From assembly GCF_000380105.1 (NCBI RefSeq), contig NZ_KB904448.1, positions 103,163-167,162 on the forward strand: a stretch of DNA of 64,000 nucleotides, read 5' to 3'. The notes below the pieces were generated by a model. That model was not told the DNA's origin. It searched no databases and saw only the letters and a program-made list of their open reading frames with translations. Within the stretch, counting starts at the first letter, position 1. Each line of letters starts with the position of its first letter. Made by a program: the position numbers and the translations under genes. The DNA is from Streptococcus orisratti DSM 15617 (GTDB lineage Bacteria > Bacillota > Bacilli > Lactobacillales > Streptococcaceae). Positions 55,590-63,928 of the stretch are shown piece by piece.

Positions 55590-55814
55590 TGATTATCGAA
55601 TAGCATTTCCCCTTTTCAAGTACTCTCTAGCCAATGTTTACCAATCAGTCAAACCAGATATTCTAGATTTAATTCATTAATACCAAATTTTTGACTAAAA
55701 GCTATACCAAGTCCGATCAAATGTCCCTAAGTTGTTAATGTCAACCTTATTCTCATAGTTTAACTTCATAGGAAAAGTACCCCAAATGTTAGATTTTTCT
55801 CTAACATTTGGGGT
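55590..55814 (-). pseudogene. IS3-family (IS150/IS861-like) orfA remnant with hairpin end
   Basis: A 15-bp perfect hairpin ACCCCAAATGTTAGA/TCTAACATTTGGGGT (55779-55814) is followed on the minus strand by ATG (55769) and MKLNYENKVDI, then after a frameshift and stop SFSQKFGINELNLEYL and LIGKHWLEST. This is the layout of IS861-type elements: end hairpin, then orfA (family form MKLNYEDKVQIYELRK, later KYMIKLIDRYGIE). No orfB. A decayed insertion sequence. Confidence 0.65.
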
Positions 55815-56013
55815 AAAATTCAAGATATTTTCAATTTTTTTTGCTACCATAACGCTTCTGCAAATTATCCAATTACTAGTTATAATAGAGAGATTTGAAT
55901 ACTTTACAAGCCGTTTCCTCAAATACGTCTAAGACGATTTTGATTTTTTGAAATAAGTTTAATTTCCGAAATGTTTACTTCGTTGATAATATACAAGTTT
56001 AGTAAACATAAAC
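55815..56013. other. Non-coding stretch between IS remnant and BOX copy 2
   Basis: AT-rich, no gene. It has a 9-bp inverted repeat ATGTTTACT/AGTAAACAT (55971-55979, 56001-56009) next to the BOX-like element, and a plus-strand TATAAT at about 55881. Confidence 0.35.
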
Positions 56014-56123
56014 TTATACTCTTCGAAAATCAAAATTATCCGTTGTCAACTTGCCTTGATGAACTCAAGTTCTATCGTCGGCTTCGTTTCCTAGGCTACT
56101 TTTGATTTTCATTGAGTATTAGC
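56014..56123. repeat. BOX-like element, copy 2
   Basis: 110 bp, the exact reverse complement of 53493-53602. It forms with copy 1 an inverted pair around 2.4 kb containing the IS remnant, MarR gene, hydrolase gene and a gene remnant. Confidence 0.85.
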
Positions 56124-56157
56124 ATGACATTTATTTTTTATGTTTTATATGCTCTTA

Positions 56158-57342
56158 CTAGTTTTTAAACATATCAAACCGCCCTGTGTGGAGGTGATAG
56201 ATATTCTCTCCTCCAGGCATTTTTGGTAAACCTAGAGAATCTGCTCGACTAAAGGCTTCTTTCAGCCCTGGTGTCCATGTCACATAGTCTAAACTTTCTG
56301 GACTAATTTCATGAAGAATCTCCTCCCCATGACCTTCTAGGACTTTTTTAGCAAATTGTGGCTCCACCAAGGTCCCACGTGCCACTGCAATCAAGTCCGC
56401 ATAGTTTTCAACCGCATCTTGAGCCTCTTCTTCTGAGAAGACACCACCAACAATCATCAGCTTGGTTGAGGCATCAATAACTTCCTTGAAAAGTTGAGCA
56501 TAAGATTTATCTGTATCTGCAGGGCCAGACCCATAGCCTGCCCAAAGTGATAGATGGATATAATCCAACTCCTGTTTCACCACCTGAGCAATCAACTGGG
56601 TGGACTCTTTATAAGTATAACCAATCGCATCTCCGTGAATTTCCTCTGGACTAATTCGATAGCCGATAATAAAGTTTTCTGGTCCTGCTTCTGCCACTAC
56701 ACGTTTAACTTCTTTAACAACTGCTAGTGGAAAGGCCATGCGCTTCTCCAGACTACCTCCCCACTCATCTGTACGATGATTAGATAAACTAGAAAAGAAT
56801 TGTTGAATCAGGTAGTGATTGGCCCCATGAATCTCAACTCCGTCAAAACCTGCTTGAATGGCACGCTTGGTCGCCCTACCAAAATCCGCAATAATTTCCA
56901 AAATTTCTTCATGTGTTAATTCACGCACAGGATAGTCTAAAAATGAGAAATCAATAGCACTTGGTGCAACCACATCTTCCCCACTCACTGCACGCCCAAC
57001 AGCAGCACGACCTCCATGGTGAATTTGTAAAACAGCTTTATTGCCATCTTTCTTCAAGGCCTGTGCTAGCCGTGTCAAGCCTTCTAAGTGCTCATCTGAA
57101 TAAGCCCCAAGTTGCTCTGGGTAACCTGGGACATAAGCTGGTCCACCGTTTTCACTCACATAGTGAAACTCAGAAATTAATAAACTTGCCGCCTGTGAGC
57201 GCGCTTCATAGTAGCGAATGGTGTCTTCTGATACAAAGCCACCACGCTTACCTGAATGAGTTTGCATAGGTGCCATGGCAATACGCGAAGTCAGTTGAGC
57301 CCCGTGGCGAAGAGTCACTGTGTCTGTTACATGATGTGTCAT
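56158..57342 (-). CDS. Old yellow enzyme-type NADH:flavin oxidoreductase
   Basis: 394 residues. FMN-barrel with RIAMAPMQTHSG, LQIHHGGRAAVG, the substrate and hydride site GVEIHGANHYLIQQFFS, RTDEWGGSLEKRMAFPL and a late LIAVARG. Reduces activated alkenes such as quinones or enones. ATG 57342 has AAGGAG seven bases upstream. Follows the ArsR gene by 95 bases and probably is its target. Confidence 0.9.
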   Translation of the reverse strand: MTHHVTDTVTLRHGAQLTSRIAMAPMQTHSGKRGGFVSEDTIRYYEARSQAASLLISEFHYVSENGGPAYVPGYPEQLGAYSDEHLEGLTRLAQALKKDGNKAVLQIHHGGRAAVGRAVSGEDVVAPSAIDFSFLDYPVRELTHEEILEIIADFGRATKRAIQAGFDGVEIHGANHYLIQQFFSSLSNHRTDEWGGSLEKRMAFPLAVVKEVKRVVAEAGPENFIIGYRISPEEIHGDAIGYTYKESTQLIAQVVKQELDYIHLSLWAGYGSGPADTDKSYAQLFKEVIDASTKLMIVGGVFSEEEAQDAVENYADLIAVARGTLVEPQFAKKVLEGHGEEILHEISPESLDYVTWTPGLKEAFSRADSLGLPKMPGGENIYHLHTGRFDMFKN

Positions 57343-57363
57343 AATTTTTCTCCTTTTTCTAAA

Positions 57364-57404
57364 AATATAGAACCTCAAAACGATATATCTAATTTTATCG
57401 ATAT
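57364..57404 (-). promoter_or_regulatory. Promoter of the OYE gene with ArsR-like sites
   Basis: -10 TATATT (57364-57369), 17-bp spacer, -35 TTAGAT (57387-57392). ATATCG half-sites (CGATAT at 57381-57386 and 57399-57404) flank the -35 box; the same half-site forms the dyad at the arsR-type promoter. Confidence 0.5.
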
Positions 57405-57436
57405 ATAATTCTAAAATAGAAGAGTCAAAGTTGACT

Positions 57437-57745
57437 CTAAATCTCTTTTTCTAACAAATGGCAGAGCTGAGAAATGGTTTCCTCATTTCGACGGTAATAG
57501 GTCCATTTGCCGATACGGGTGGCCGTTAGAAGATTTGCTTTCTGCAAGATAGCCAAGTAATGAGAAGTTGTCGACTGAGTCAGACCCAGTTTTTTCTGAA
57601 TCTCTCCCACACAAACTCCAACACTGTCTTCATCTATCTCTGGATGTCCTTCATTTACAAAGTAATCCTTGGGAGATTTTAACCATTTTAAGATTTGCAA
57701 TCGATGTTCATTCGCTAAAGCTTTGAAGATTTCTATTGTTTCCAT
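57437..57745 (-). CDS. ArsR-family regulator
   Basis: 102 residues. Winged helix (IFKALANEHRLQILKWLK and LTQSTTSHYLAILQKANLLTATRIGKWTYYRRNEE). A Cys (VGVCVGE) in the alpha-3 region could sense metals or thiol-reactive compounds. Likely represses itself and the OYE gene. The -10 box ends six bases before the ATG: leaderless. Confidence 0.88.
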   Translation of the reverse strand: METIEIFKALANEHRLQILKWLKSPKDYFVNEGHPEIDEDSVGVCVGEIQKKLGLTQSTTSHYLAILQKANLLTATRIGKWTYYRRNEETISQLCHLLEKEI

Positions 57746-57751
57746 AAGTTC

Positions 57752-57779
57752 ATTATATCGTTTTTTCTCGATATGTCAA
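57752..57779 (-). promoter_or_regulatory. ArsR gene promoter and operator, leaderless
   Basis: TTGACA (57774-57779), 16-bp spacer, TATAAT (57752-57757), then GAACTT and ATG. A dyad ATATCG-N8-CGATAT overlaps the spacer and -10 box. No Shine-Dalgarno sequence. Confidence 0.75.
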
Positions 57780-57888
57780 TCTTTTTCTCAACATAGAAAT
57801 TCGGAAATATAGAAAGAAGGTCCTTCAATAGAAACAGATCTTTCTAGGGATTTTATCTCAAAACCTTTTAAAAGAATTAATCCATAAG

Positions 57889-58953
57889 CTATTTTTTTGG
57901 TAGAGAGAGTTTAACCTGAGTTCCCTGTCCTTTTTGGCTTTGGTAGGAAATGTCAGCTTCCATGAGTGTCAAGATACGCTTAACCAGTGCCAAACCAAGG
58001 CCATTTCCTGAAATGTGACGCGAATCATCTGCCTGATAGAAGGGATCAAAGATATGTTCTAGTTCTTCTTTAGACATGCCAATGCCATCGTCTGAAATGA
58101 CAACTTCTACGAAATCTCCCCTATCCCGAAGGCAGATTTCCAAATGTACTCTATCACTACTATACTTGACCGCATTTTCGATAAGATTTATCCAAATCAT
58201 CATCAACCAGTCAGCATTTGTTCTGATACTAGTAGCTGGAGCATCAAAGGTCAAATCAATCTCTTTTTCCGTCCATTTTTCGGTAATTAGAATGAGAGCA
58301 TGGCGTATCTGTTCATCTATCCGAACAATCTCATTTAGAGGCATCTTGTCCAAATAATCCAAGTGGGACAAGTCTAGTAGGGTAGTGGATAGATTGGACA
58401 GACGTAGGATCTCTGATTTTAGCAAAGTGAGTAAAGTCTTTTCTTCCTTCTCACTCAGCGCGCCATTTTCTAACAATTCTGCAATACTGACTAGTGAGGC
58501 CAACGGAGTTTTGAATTCATGGGAAACATTGCTGACAAAGTCCTTTTGCATCCTGTCCGTCCGACTTAAGGTACCGATCATACTGTTGAAACTTTCAGCC
58601 AGTTCATCAATTTTATTAAGGTAATCAGCATCTTTACGGAGGGATTGTTTACGCACAATCGTATGACTGTAATCCCCCTGAGCCGCTGCCTTAACCACCT
58701 GATTAAGTTCAACGATTGGTTTGGTAAAATGGTAAGCCCCAAACCACATGCTTAAGGCGCCAAAAAGAAAGGTCAGCAGACAAGTACAGAAAGACAGCAC
58801 ATATAAACTCTCCTTGGTTGGTATATCCTTGTAAAAAAGGCTATAAATGCCCAAAACCAAGACAATTGACAAAAGACAGGACAGAAACAGAATCACACAA
58901 AACAAAAAAGTGAAATAGGTTCTCAGTGGCAAACGAAAATACTTTTTAACCAT
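57889..58953 (-). CDS. Sensor histidine kinase, HssS-like
   Basis: 354 residues. Two membrane helices (about 14-40 and 51-75) with a very short outer loop, HAMP (about 76-130), phospho-His145 in VSNVSHEFKTPL, N box NLIENAVKYS (256-265), DDGIG (288-292) and GNGLGLA (316-322). Overlaps the regulator gene by eight bases. The short outer loop suggests sensing within the membrane, consistent with heme. HssS is inferred from the whole locus. Confidence 0.85.
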   Translation of the reverse strand: MVKKYFRLPLRTYFTFLFCVILFLSCLLSIVLVLGIYSLFYKDIPTKESLYVLSFCTCLLTFLFGALSMWFGAYHFTKPIVELNQVVKAAAQGDYSHTIVRKQSLRKDADYLNKIDELAESFNSMIGTLSRTDRMQKDFVSNVSHEFKTPLASLVSIAELLENGALSEKEEKTLLTLLKSEILRLSNLSTTLLDLSHLDYLDKMPLNEIVRIDEQIRHALILITEKWTEKEIDLTFDAPATSIRTNADWLMMIWINLIENAVKYSSDRVHLEICLRDRGDFVEVVISDDGIGMSKEELEHIFDPFYQADDSRHISGNGLGLALVKRILTLMEADISYQSQKGQGTQVKLSLPKK

Positions 58954-59635
58954 CAAGCTTCTCCTCCCTGACAAGAGCTTTGTATCCTAATCCTCTGACG
59001 GTCTCGATGGAGACTTGAGAGTAGGGAAGAATTTTTTTCCGAATCTTTTTGATGCAAGTATCAACAACCCGCTCATCATGGTCAGTTTCAATGCCCCAAA
59101 TACTATCAAGCAAATCTAGTCGGGTAAAAATTTTATTTGGGTTCCCTACCAATTTGTAAAGTACTTGAAACTCCTTTGGAGCAAAGTTCGTACTTATGAC
59201 GCCATCCGTCACCGTTAGAGCTTCTTGATCCAATAGCAAAGCTCCAATTTGTAGTCGTTGACTGGTCTGAAGTCGAGCTCTTCTACAAAGCGATTCCACC
59301 CGCAAAATGAGTTCTTTAAGCTGTATGGGCTTAACCATATAGTCATCTGCTCCAAAACCGAAACCCTTTTCCTTGTCCTCCAAACCAGCCTTAGCGGTTA
59401 AGATTAAAATAGGCAAGTCGGGCTTAGTCAACCTAAGGCTATCAATCAGCTCATAGCCATTCACTTTGGGCATCATCACATCTGTAATTAAAAAATCAAT
59501 AAAATCATGTTCAAAAATATCCAAAGCCTCTTGTCCATCATTAGCTAAGCTAACCTGATACCCCTCTTGACGAAGGGCTGTAGCCAGTAAATGCTGAAGA
59601 AGCTGATCATCTTCTGCCAATAAAATATGAAGCAA
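58946..59635 (-). CDS. OmpR-type response regulator, HssR-like
   Basis: 229 residues. Receiver domain with AEDD (8-10), phospho-Asp52 in ITDVMMPK, LTAK, and a winged-helix DNA-binding domain (TNFAPKEFQVLYKLVGNPNKIFTRLDLLDSIWG, then VVDTCIKKIRKK). Lies 94 bases downstream of the ABC ATPase gene. It likely binds the direct repeat upstream of the permease gene. Confidence 0.85.
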   Translation of the reverse strand: MLHILLAEDDQLLQHLLATALRQEGYQVSLANDGQEALDIFEHDFIDFLITDVMMPKVNGYELIDSLRLTKPDLPILILTAKAGLEDKEKGFGFGADDYMVKPIQLKELILRVESLCRRARLQTSQRLQIGALLLDQEALTVTDGVISTNFAPKEFQVLYKLVGNPNKIFTRLDLLDSIWGIETDHDERVVDTCIKKIRKKILPYSQVSIETVRGLGYKALVREEKLDG

Positions 59636-59710
59636 AGCATCTCCTTCCTACCCTACACACCGAACAGTTTTCTAAAAATAGTGCTGACTGAGATTAAACA
59701 ATCAAATCAT

Positions 59711-59740
59711 AAGAAAAGTGTTTCACACATTACTTTTCTT
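59711..59740 (-). terminator. Hairpin at the end of the ABC ATPase gene
   Basis: 9-bp stem AAGAAAAGT/ACTTTTCTT with a 12-base loop, including the ATPase stop. No T-run beyond the arm, so it probably attenuates rather than ends transcription into the two-component genes. Confidence 0.45.
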
Positions 59741-60407
59741 GAAAAAGCTGACCCTCTTTAAGTCGATAAACATAATCAACTACATCCAAAATTCGTTCAT
59801 CATGAGTAACCATAATCGCAGCCGAGTGATTTTCCTTGGTCTCTTTTTGAAGTAATTCAGCAATTTGGCGACCCCGTGCTTCATCCAAGCTAGCCGTTGG
59901 TTCGTCAGCAAGTATCAAGGCAGGCTTAGCCAAGAAAGCTCTAGCAATCGCAGCCCTTTGTTTTTGACCACCAGATAATTGTTTAGGAAATTTTTTAGCG
60001 CAGTCACTAATGCCTAAATCATCTAACAACTCTTTTATGCGTTGATCCAAATTCTTGACCCGACTCATCTTTGCTGCCATGAGTAATTGGTCATAAACTG
60101 TCAGGTAAGGAAGTAGCTGGTGGTTTTGAAAGACAAAGCCAATTTTTTCACGACGAATACTGGTCCAGATTTTTTGTGTCGCCTGACTAATGTCTTGACC
60201 GTCCAAAATAATATGCCCTTTATCTGCTGACATGAGAACCCCAGCGATAGATAGTAGAGTACTTTTACCCGAACCCGACGGTCCCAAAATAGCTACGAAT
60301 TCTCCCGCTGCCACTTCAAGTTGTAAGTTATTTAAAACAGTGCGTTTTTCTTCCCCATCTTGAAAGCTTTTTTGGATATCTTTTAAGTCTAAAATTGCTG
60401 GCATCAT
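59730..60407 (-). CDS. ABC transporter ATPase, HrtA-like
   Basis: 225 residues. Walker A GPSGSGKST, Q-loop VFQNHQLLPYLTVYDQ, signature LSGGQKQRAAIARAF, Walker B LILADEPTASLDEARG, H-loop MVTHDE. ATG overlaps the permease stop (ATGA); GGAGGTGA upstream. Energises the HrtB-like permease. Confidence 0.9.
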   Translation of the reverse strand: MMPAILDLKDIQKSFQDGEEKRTVLNNLQLEVAAGEFVAILGPSGSGKSTLLSIAGVLMSADKGHIILDGQDISQATQKIWTSIRREKIGFVFQNHQLLPYLTVYDQLLMAAKMSRVKNLDQRIKELLDDLGISDCAKKFPKQLSGGQKQRAAIARAFLAKPALILADEPTASLDEARGRQIAELLQKETKENHSAAIMVTHDERILDVVDYVYRLKEGQLFQEK

Positions 60408-61492
60408 TCTTCACCTCCATTTATAATTTCAACTGGATCAATACGAGAAACGCGATGAATCGATACCAAACTAGACAAAACGGTAACGACTACAAATACC
60501 AGTGAAATAATGCCCATATTTTGCCACTGTAGATAAAACGGCATTTTAACTGGTAAGATACTAGCCATCGCTAGTGATAATAAATCTCCAAAAATGACCC
60601 CGATTAAAGAAAGTAAGAAAACTTGACTGATTTGCTGACTTGCAATGGCTGACATCGGCATACCAATAGCCTTTAATACGCCAAATTGCTGGCGCTTTTC
60701 TAAAGTGATAATGTAAAAGAAAACTGCTAATATGGCTACCGAAGCCACAACAAGTACCCAAAGAATCATTTGTAGGGTGGATTGTTCCGCTGAGTATCCT
60801 GGAATTTTATTGATAATTTCTGATTTTGTTTTAATCTCTGCCTTGCTAATGGTGGCAGTTTTTAAACTCTTATCCTTGCTCATGATGACCTGTGGACTGA
60901 AGCTATAATTGGGATTGCTGACTTTAACCAAGGAGGAATAACTTGCTTGACTGATAAAGCCAACTGAACTATGCCCATACATATAACCTTTGGTAAATCC
61001 CGTTACGACAAAGCTTGTTTCGCCATTTTTATCTTTTACCTTATCGCCAACTTCAACTCCATCTGCTTTAAAGCTCTCATCTAAAACAATGCCATTAGAC
61101 TTGCTACTAAATGATTTACCAGTGGTTAATTTTGGCAAGAGTGTACTCTCATTTCCGAGGACGAAGTAAGTTACTTCCAACTTGTCTTTTTCTCCTTGAA
61201 GCGTCAAGGTGCTACGTTGGATATTTAACTCCTCAGTATCAGACAAATCTAAATCCAAAATGTCCGCCTGCTGCGCCTCCGTTAAGGTTGAGTAGGGAAT
61301 GATACCCTCAGCATCTTCGTTGATGATAAAATACTGTGTGTCTAGTTGCTCAATTCCCGAACTAACAGCTTGACCAAGACCATTAGTCAAGCCAGACAAG
61401 AACATGACCATAAAAATCATGAGAATAACTAAACCTTCTACTAAGAAATATTTCTTCCTATAGAACAATATTTCCTTAAAAGCATATTTCAT
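60404..61492 (-). CDS. ABC transporter permease, HrtB-like
   Basis: 362 residues. One N-terminal helix (about 15-37), a long outer domain, and three C-terminal helices (about 240-262, 285-310, 325-350) with the FtsX/HrtB end VSRIDPVEIINGG. First gene of a permease-ATPase-regulator-kinase operon, the same components as staphylococcal HrtAB/HssRS, which exports excess heme. Function inferred. Confidence 0.82.
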   Translation of the reverse strand: MKYAFKEILFYRKKYFLVEGLVILMIFMVMFLSGLTNGLGQAVSSGIEQLDTQYFIINEDAEGIIPYSTLTEAQQADILDLDLSDTEELNIQRSTLTLQGEKDKLEVTYFVLGNESTLLPKLTTGKSFSSKSNGIVLDESFKADGVEVGDKVKDKNGETSFVVTGFTKGYMYGHSSVGFISQASYSSLVKVSNPNYSFSPQVIMSKDKSLKTATISKAEIKTKSEIINKIPGYSAEQSTLQMILWVLVVASVAILAVFFYIITLEKRQQFGVLKAIGMPMSAIASQQISQVFLLSLIGVIFGDLLSLAMASILPVKMPFYLQWQNMGIISLVFVVVTVLSSLVSIHRVSRIDPVEIINGGEE

Positions 61493-61509
61493 ATGACATT
61501 TCCTCCATT

Positions 61510-61550
61510 CACAAAGCAGTATAGCACAGCTTTGTGACCTTAATATGACC
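61510..61550 (-). promoter_or_regulatory. Regulated promoter of the heme-export-like operon
   Basis: On the minus strand GGTCATATT-AA-GGTCACAAA (61531-61550), two half-sites 11 bp apart, lies just upstream of -10 TATACT (61518-61523); no -35 box is present. From memory, staphylococcal HssR binds a GTTCATATT direct repeat with a 2-bp gap. An inverted repeat CACAAAGC/GCTTTGTG (61510-61517, 61529-61536) brackets the -10 box. Confidence 0.65.
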
Positions 61551-61626
61551 TTTTTACAGGAAATGAGAAAATGTTTCAGCAGCCTACATGTTCAGATTAA
61601 CAGCCTAAGTAAACACCGCATAATTT

Positions 61627-63405
61627 TTATTGAAGACTATCTAACCTTTCTTTGACCTCTTGTGCCACAGCACGTGGAATACCACAATTAACAATGTCGT
61701 CAATGTTAGCTTTTTGGATGTTGGGCAGGCTTCGGAAATGCTTCATAAGCAACTGCTTACGCTTTGGACCAAGTCCTGAAATACCATCCAATTTTGAGGA
61801 GAAGGAATTTTTTCCACGCAATTGCCGATGAAAGGTAATAGCAAAGCGGTGAACTTCATCCTGAATACGTTGGAAAAGAAAAAATTCTTCAGATTGCCGT
61901 GGTAAGGGCACCACTTTCAAGGGACTGCCAAAGAGGAGTTCGTGAGTCTGGTGTTTATCATTTTTTTGCAAACCAGCTATGGGAATATCTAGACCCAGCT
62001 TATCTTCAATGACTTCACGCGCTACATTGACCTGCCCTTGTCCGCCATCAATGATAATAAGGTCAGGTGGTGTCAAGTCATCCTTTAACACACGGCTATA
62101 GCGACGATAGATCACTTCACGCATGCTAGCATAGTCATCAGGGCCAACGACGGTTTTAATTTTAAATTTTCGATAATCTTTCTTACTTGGCTTGCCATCC
62201 ACAAAAACCACCATAGCAGCCACAGGACTTGTTCCTTGAATATTGGAATTATCAAAGGCTTCAATGCGGACAGGTTTGGGAATATTGAGTAAATTACCAA
62301 TATTTTCGATAGCACCGTGTGTTTTCTTTAGATCCTTTTCAACAAGATCAAATTTTTGCTGCAAACTAACTCGAGCATTTTTTATGGCCAGATTAACTAG
62401 CTGCTTCTTCTCGCCACGCTGCGGCTTGATAATCTTAGTATTAACCAATGCCTTGACCAATTCTTCGTCAATGTTCTTGGGAATAAAAATTTCCTTGGGA
62501 ATAAAATGCCGCTTGTCCTGATAAAATTGTCCGATAAAGGTCAGAAAATCTTCTTCCTCTTCATTGTAATAGGGAAACATATTAACATCACGTTGGATGA
62601 GTTTCCCTTGTCTAACAAAGAAAACTTGAACACACATCCACCCCTTATCCACATAGTAACCAAAGATGTCTCGATCCTGCATGTCCTGATTCATGACGCG
62701 TTGTTTAGTTCTCAAAAGATTAACCGCTTCGATTAAATCACGATATTCGGCCGCCCGTTCAAATTCCATAAGTTCCGAGGCCCTGGTCATCTTCTGGCGT
62801 AGCTCATTCACAATCTTATCGTCCTTACCATTGAGGAAATTCTTGACATCTTCCTTTAATTCCTCCCAGTAAGCCTTATCAGTATGGCAAACAGTGTGAG
62901 CATGGCACTGCCCTAGATGATAGTAAAAACAAACTTTTTTGGGAGGATTAGTACATTTTTTAAAAGGAAAAAGCCTATCTAAGAGACGTTTAATCTCCGT
63001 AGCGGCTCCCGAGTCAGGATAAGGACCAAAGTAAAGACCACCATCCTTTTTGATTTGTCGTGTAATCACCAAGCGAGGGTAATGTTCATTGGTGATTTTT
63101 AAAAAAGGATAGGATTTGTCATCCTTGAGACGAATGTTATACTTAGGCATATTTTCTTGGATAAGATTGATTTCCAAAAGAAGAGCTTCAGTATTTGACT
63201 CAGTGACAATGTATTCAAAATCGGAAATTTCAGACACCAAAAGTTCTGTTTTGGTGTCGTGGCTACCATGAAAATAGCTGCGCACCCGATTTTTTAAGTT
63301 TTTGGCCTTTCCAACATAGATAATAGTTCCATTTTTGTCCTTGTGAATATAACACCCCGGACTATCCGGTAATAATTCCAGCTTATGTTTGATTAAATCG
63401 TTCAT
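61627..63405 (-). CDS. uvrC: UvrABC system protein C
   Basis: 592 residues. N-terminal GIY-YIG nuclease ([25 protein letters not shown], 18-42), Cys cluster, UVR motif ([11 protein letters not shown]), the second nuclease domain starting at [10 protein letters not shown], and C-terminal HhH repeats ([17 protein letters not shown]). Cuts both sides of bulky DNA damage. The -10 box ends six bases before the ATG: a leaderless mRNA is predicted. Confidence 0.96.
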   Translation of the reverse strand: MNDLIKHKLELLPDSPGCYIHKDKNGTIIYVGKAKNLKNRVRSYFHGSHDTKTELLVSEISDFEYIVTESNTEALLLEINLIQENMPKYNIRLKDDKSYPFLKITNEHYPRLVITRQIKKDGGLYFGPYPDSGAATEIKRLLDRLFPFKKCTNPPKKVCFYYHLGQCHAHTVCHTDKAYWEELKEDVKNFLNGKDDKIVNELRQKMTRASELMEFERAAEYRDLIEAVNLLRTKQRVMNQDMQDRDIFGYYVDKGWMCVQVFFVRQGKLIQRDVNMFPYYNEEEEDFLTFIGQFYQDKRHFIPKEIFIPKNIDEELVKALVNTKIIKPQRGEKKQLVNLAIKNARVSLQQKFDLVEKDLKKTHGAIENIGNLLNIPKPVRIEAFDNSNIQGTSPVAAMVVFVDGKPSKKDYRKFKIKTVVGPDDYASMREVIYRRYSRVLKDDLTPPDLIIIDGGQGQVNVAREVIEDKLGLDIPIAGLQKNDKHQTHELLFGSPLKVVPLPRQSEEFFLFQRIQDEVHRFAITFHRQLRGKNSFSSKLDGISGLGPKRKQLLMKHFRSLPNIQKANIDDIVNCGIPRAVAQEVKERLDSLQ

Positions 63406-63411
63406 AGCTTT

Positions 63412-63420
63412 ATTTTATCA
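63412..63420 (-). promoter_or_regulatory. Extended -10 promoter giving a leaderless uvrC mRNA
   Basis: TGA-TAAAAT (63412-63420), then AAAGCT and ATG. No Shine-Dalgarno sequence or -35 box. Confidence 0.6.
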
Positions 63421-63792
63421 AAAAATACCGGAAAGACCCAGGTAAAAACACCTCAGTATAAAGTACGCATGGTTGAATAAAAAAAGAAGCCAATACTTCC
63501 GTATCAACCTCTTTAAAGAATTTTTCCCTAAATGTTAGTGACAAAAACTAGTAACCCAATTGGCATAAGTTTCAAATTCTAGGTAACTTAATTCATGACT
63601 GTATCCAGAATTTCTGATACTGGTCAAATAGTGATTCTGGAGTTGAATTTCATCCTGATTTAATGGAGGACATGCCCGATTCAAGCTTGACAGCACACAC
63701 TTGATACAATTTAAATAAACGTTTATCAAAAATAAGTGTCCTTGCTAGGTTAGAAAACATCTCCTCTAGCTGTCAATTGATACCCAATCATG
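63421..63792. other. Gap between uvrC and the right-edge element
   Basis: No reliable gene. A minus-strand 64-codon frame (63535-63729, TTG start, no Shine-Dalgarno) contains SLNRACPPLNQDEIQLQNHY and YLEFETYANWVTSFCH. It reads like a protein tail and may be a decayed gene. Confidence 0.3.
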
Positions 63793-63928
63793 ACCACCCG
63801 TCTAACGGGTGGTTTGAACAGGGGCTATAAGCCCACATCACCAGCCAGCGCCTAAAGACGCTGGCTTTCACTTTGTTCAAGCCTAACTGCTTTTGACTCG
63901 TCACTTGCCTCTTAAAGAGGCGTTGGTA
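63793..63928 (-). ncRNA. Hairpin array, candidate omega RNA or IS200/IS605-type end
   Basis: Four hairpins in 130 bases: ACCACCCG/CGGGTGGT (63793-63813), GGGCT/AGCCC (63822-63834), AGCCAGCG/CGCTGGCT (63843-63866), GCCTCT/AGAGGC (63907-63921); a long-range stem TTGAACA/TGTTCAA (63814-63820, 63874-63880) closes the middle two into a multibranch. A fifth, ATCCC/GGGAT (63941-63954), is inside the next gene. Loops are mostly TAA or TAAA. This arrangement after a C-terminus is typical of TnpB transposon ends. Confidence 0.45.

Noticed and set aside
55779..55814. 15-bp hairpin as a transcription terminator
   Set aside because: Neither side is followed by a T-run; it fits the end structure of an IS861-type element.
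55695..55922. 75-codon minus-strand frame as an intact gene
   Set aside because: It spans the IS end hairpin; only its last third matches IS3 orfA, so it is part of a decayed IS.
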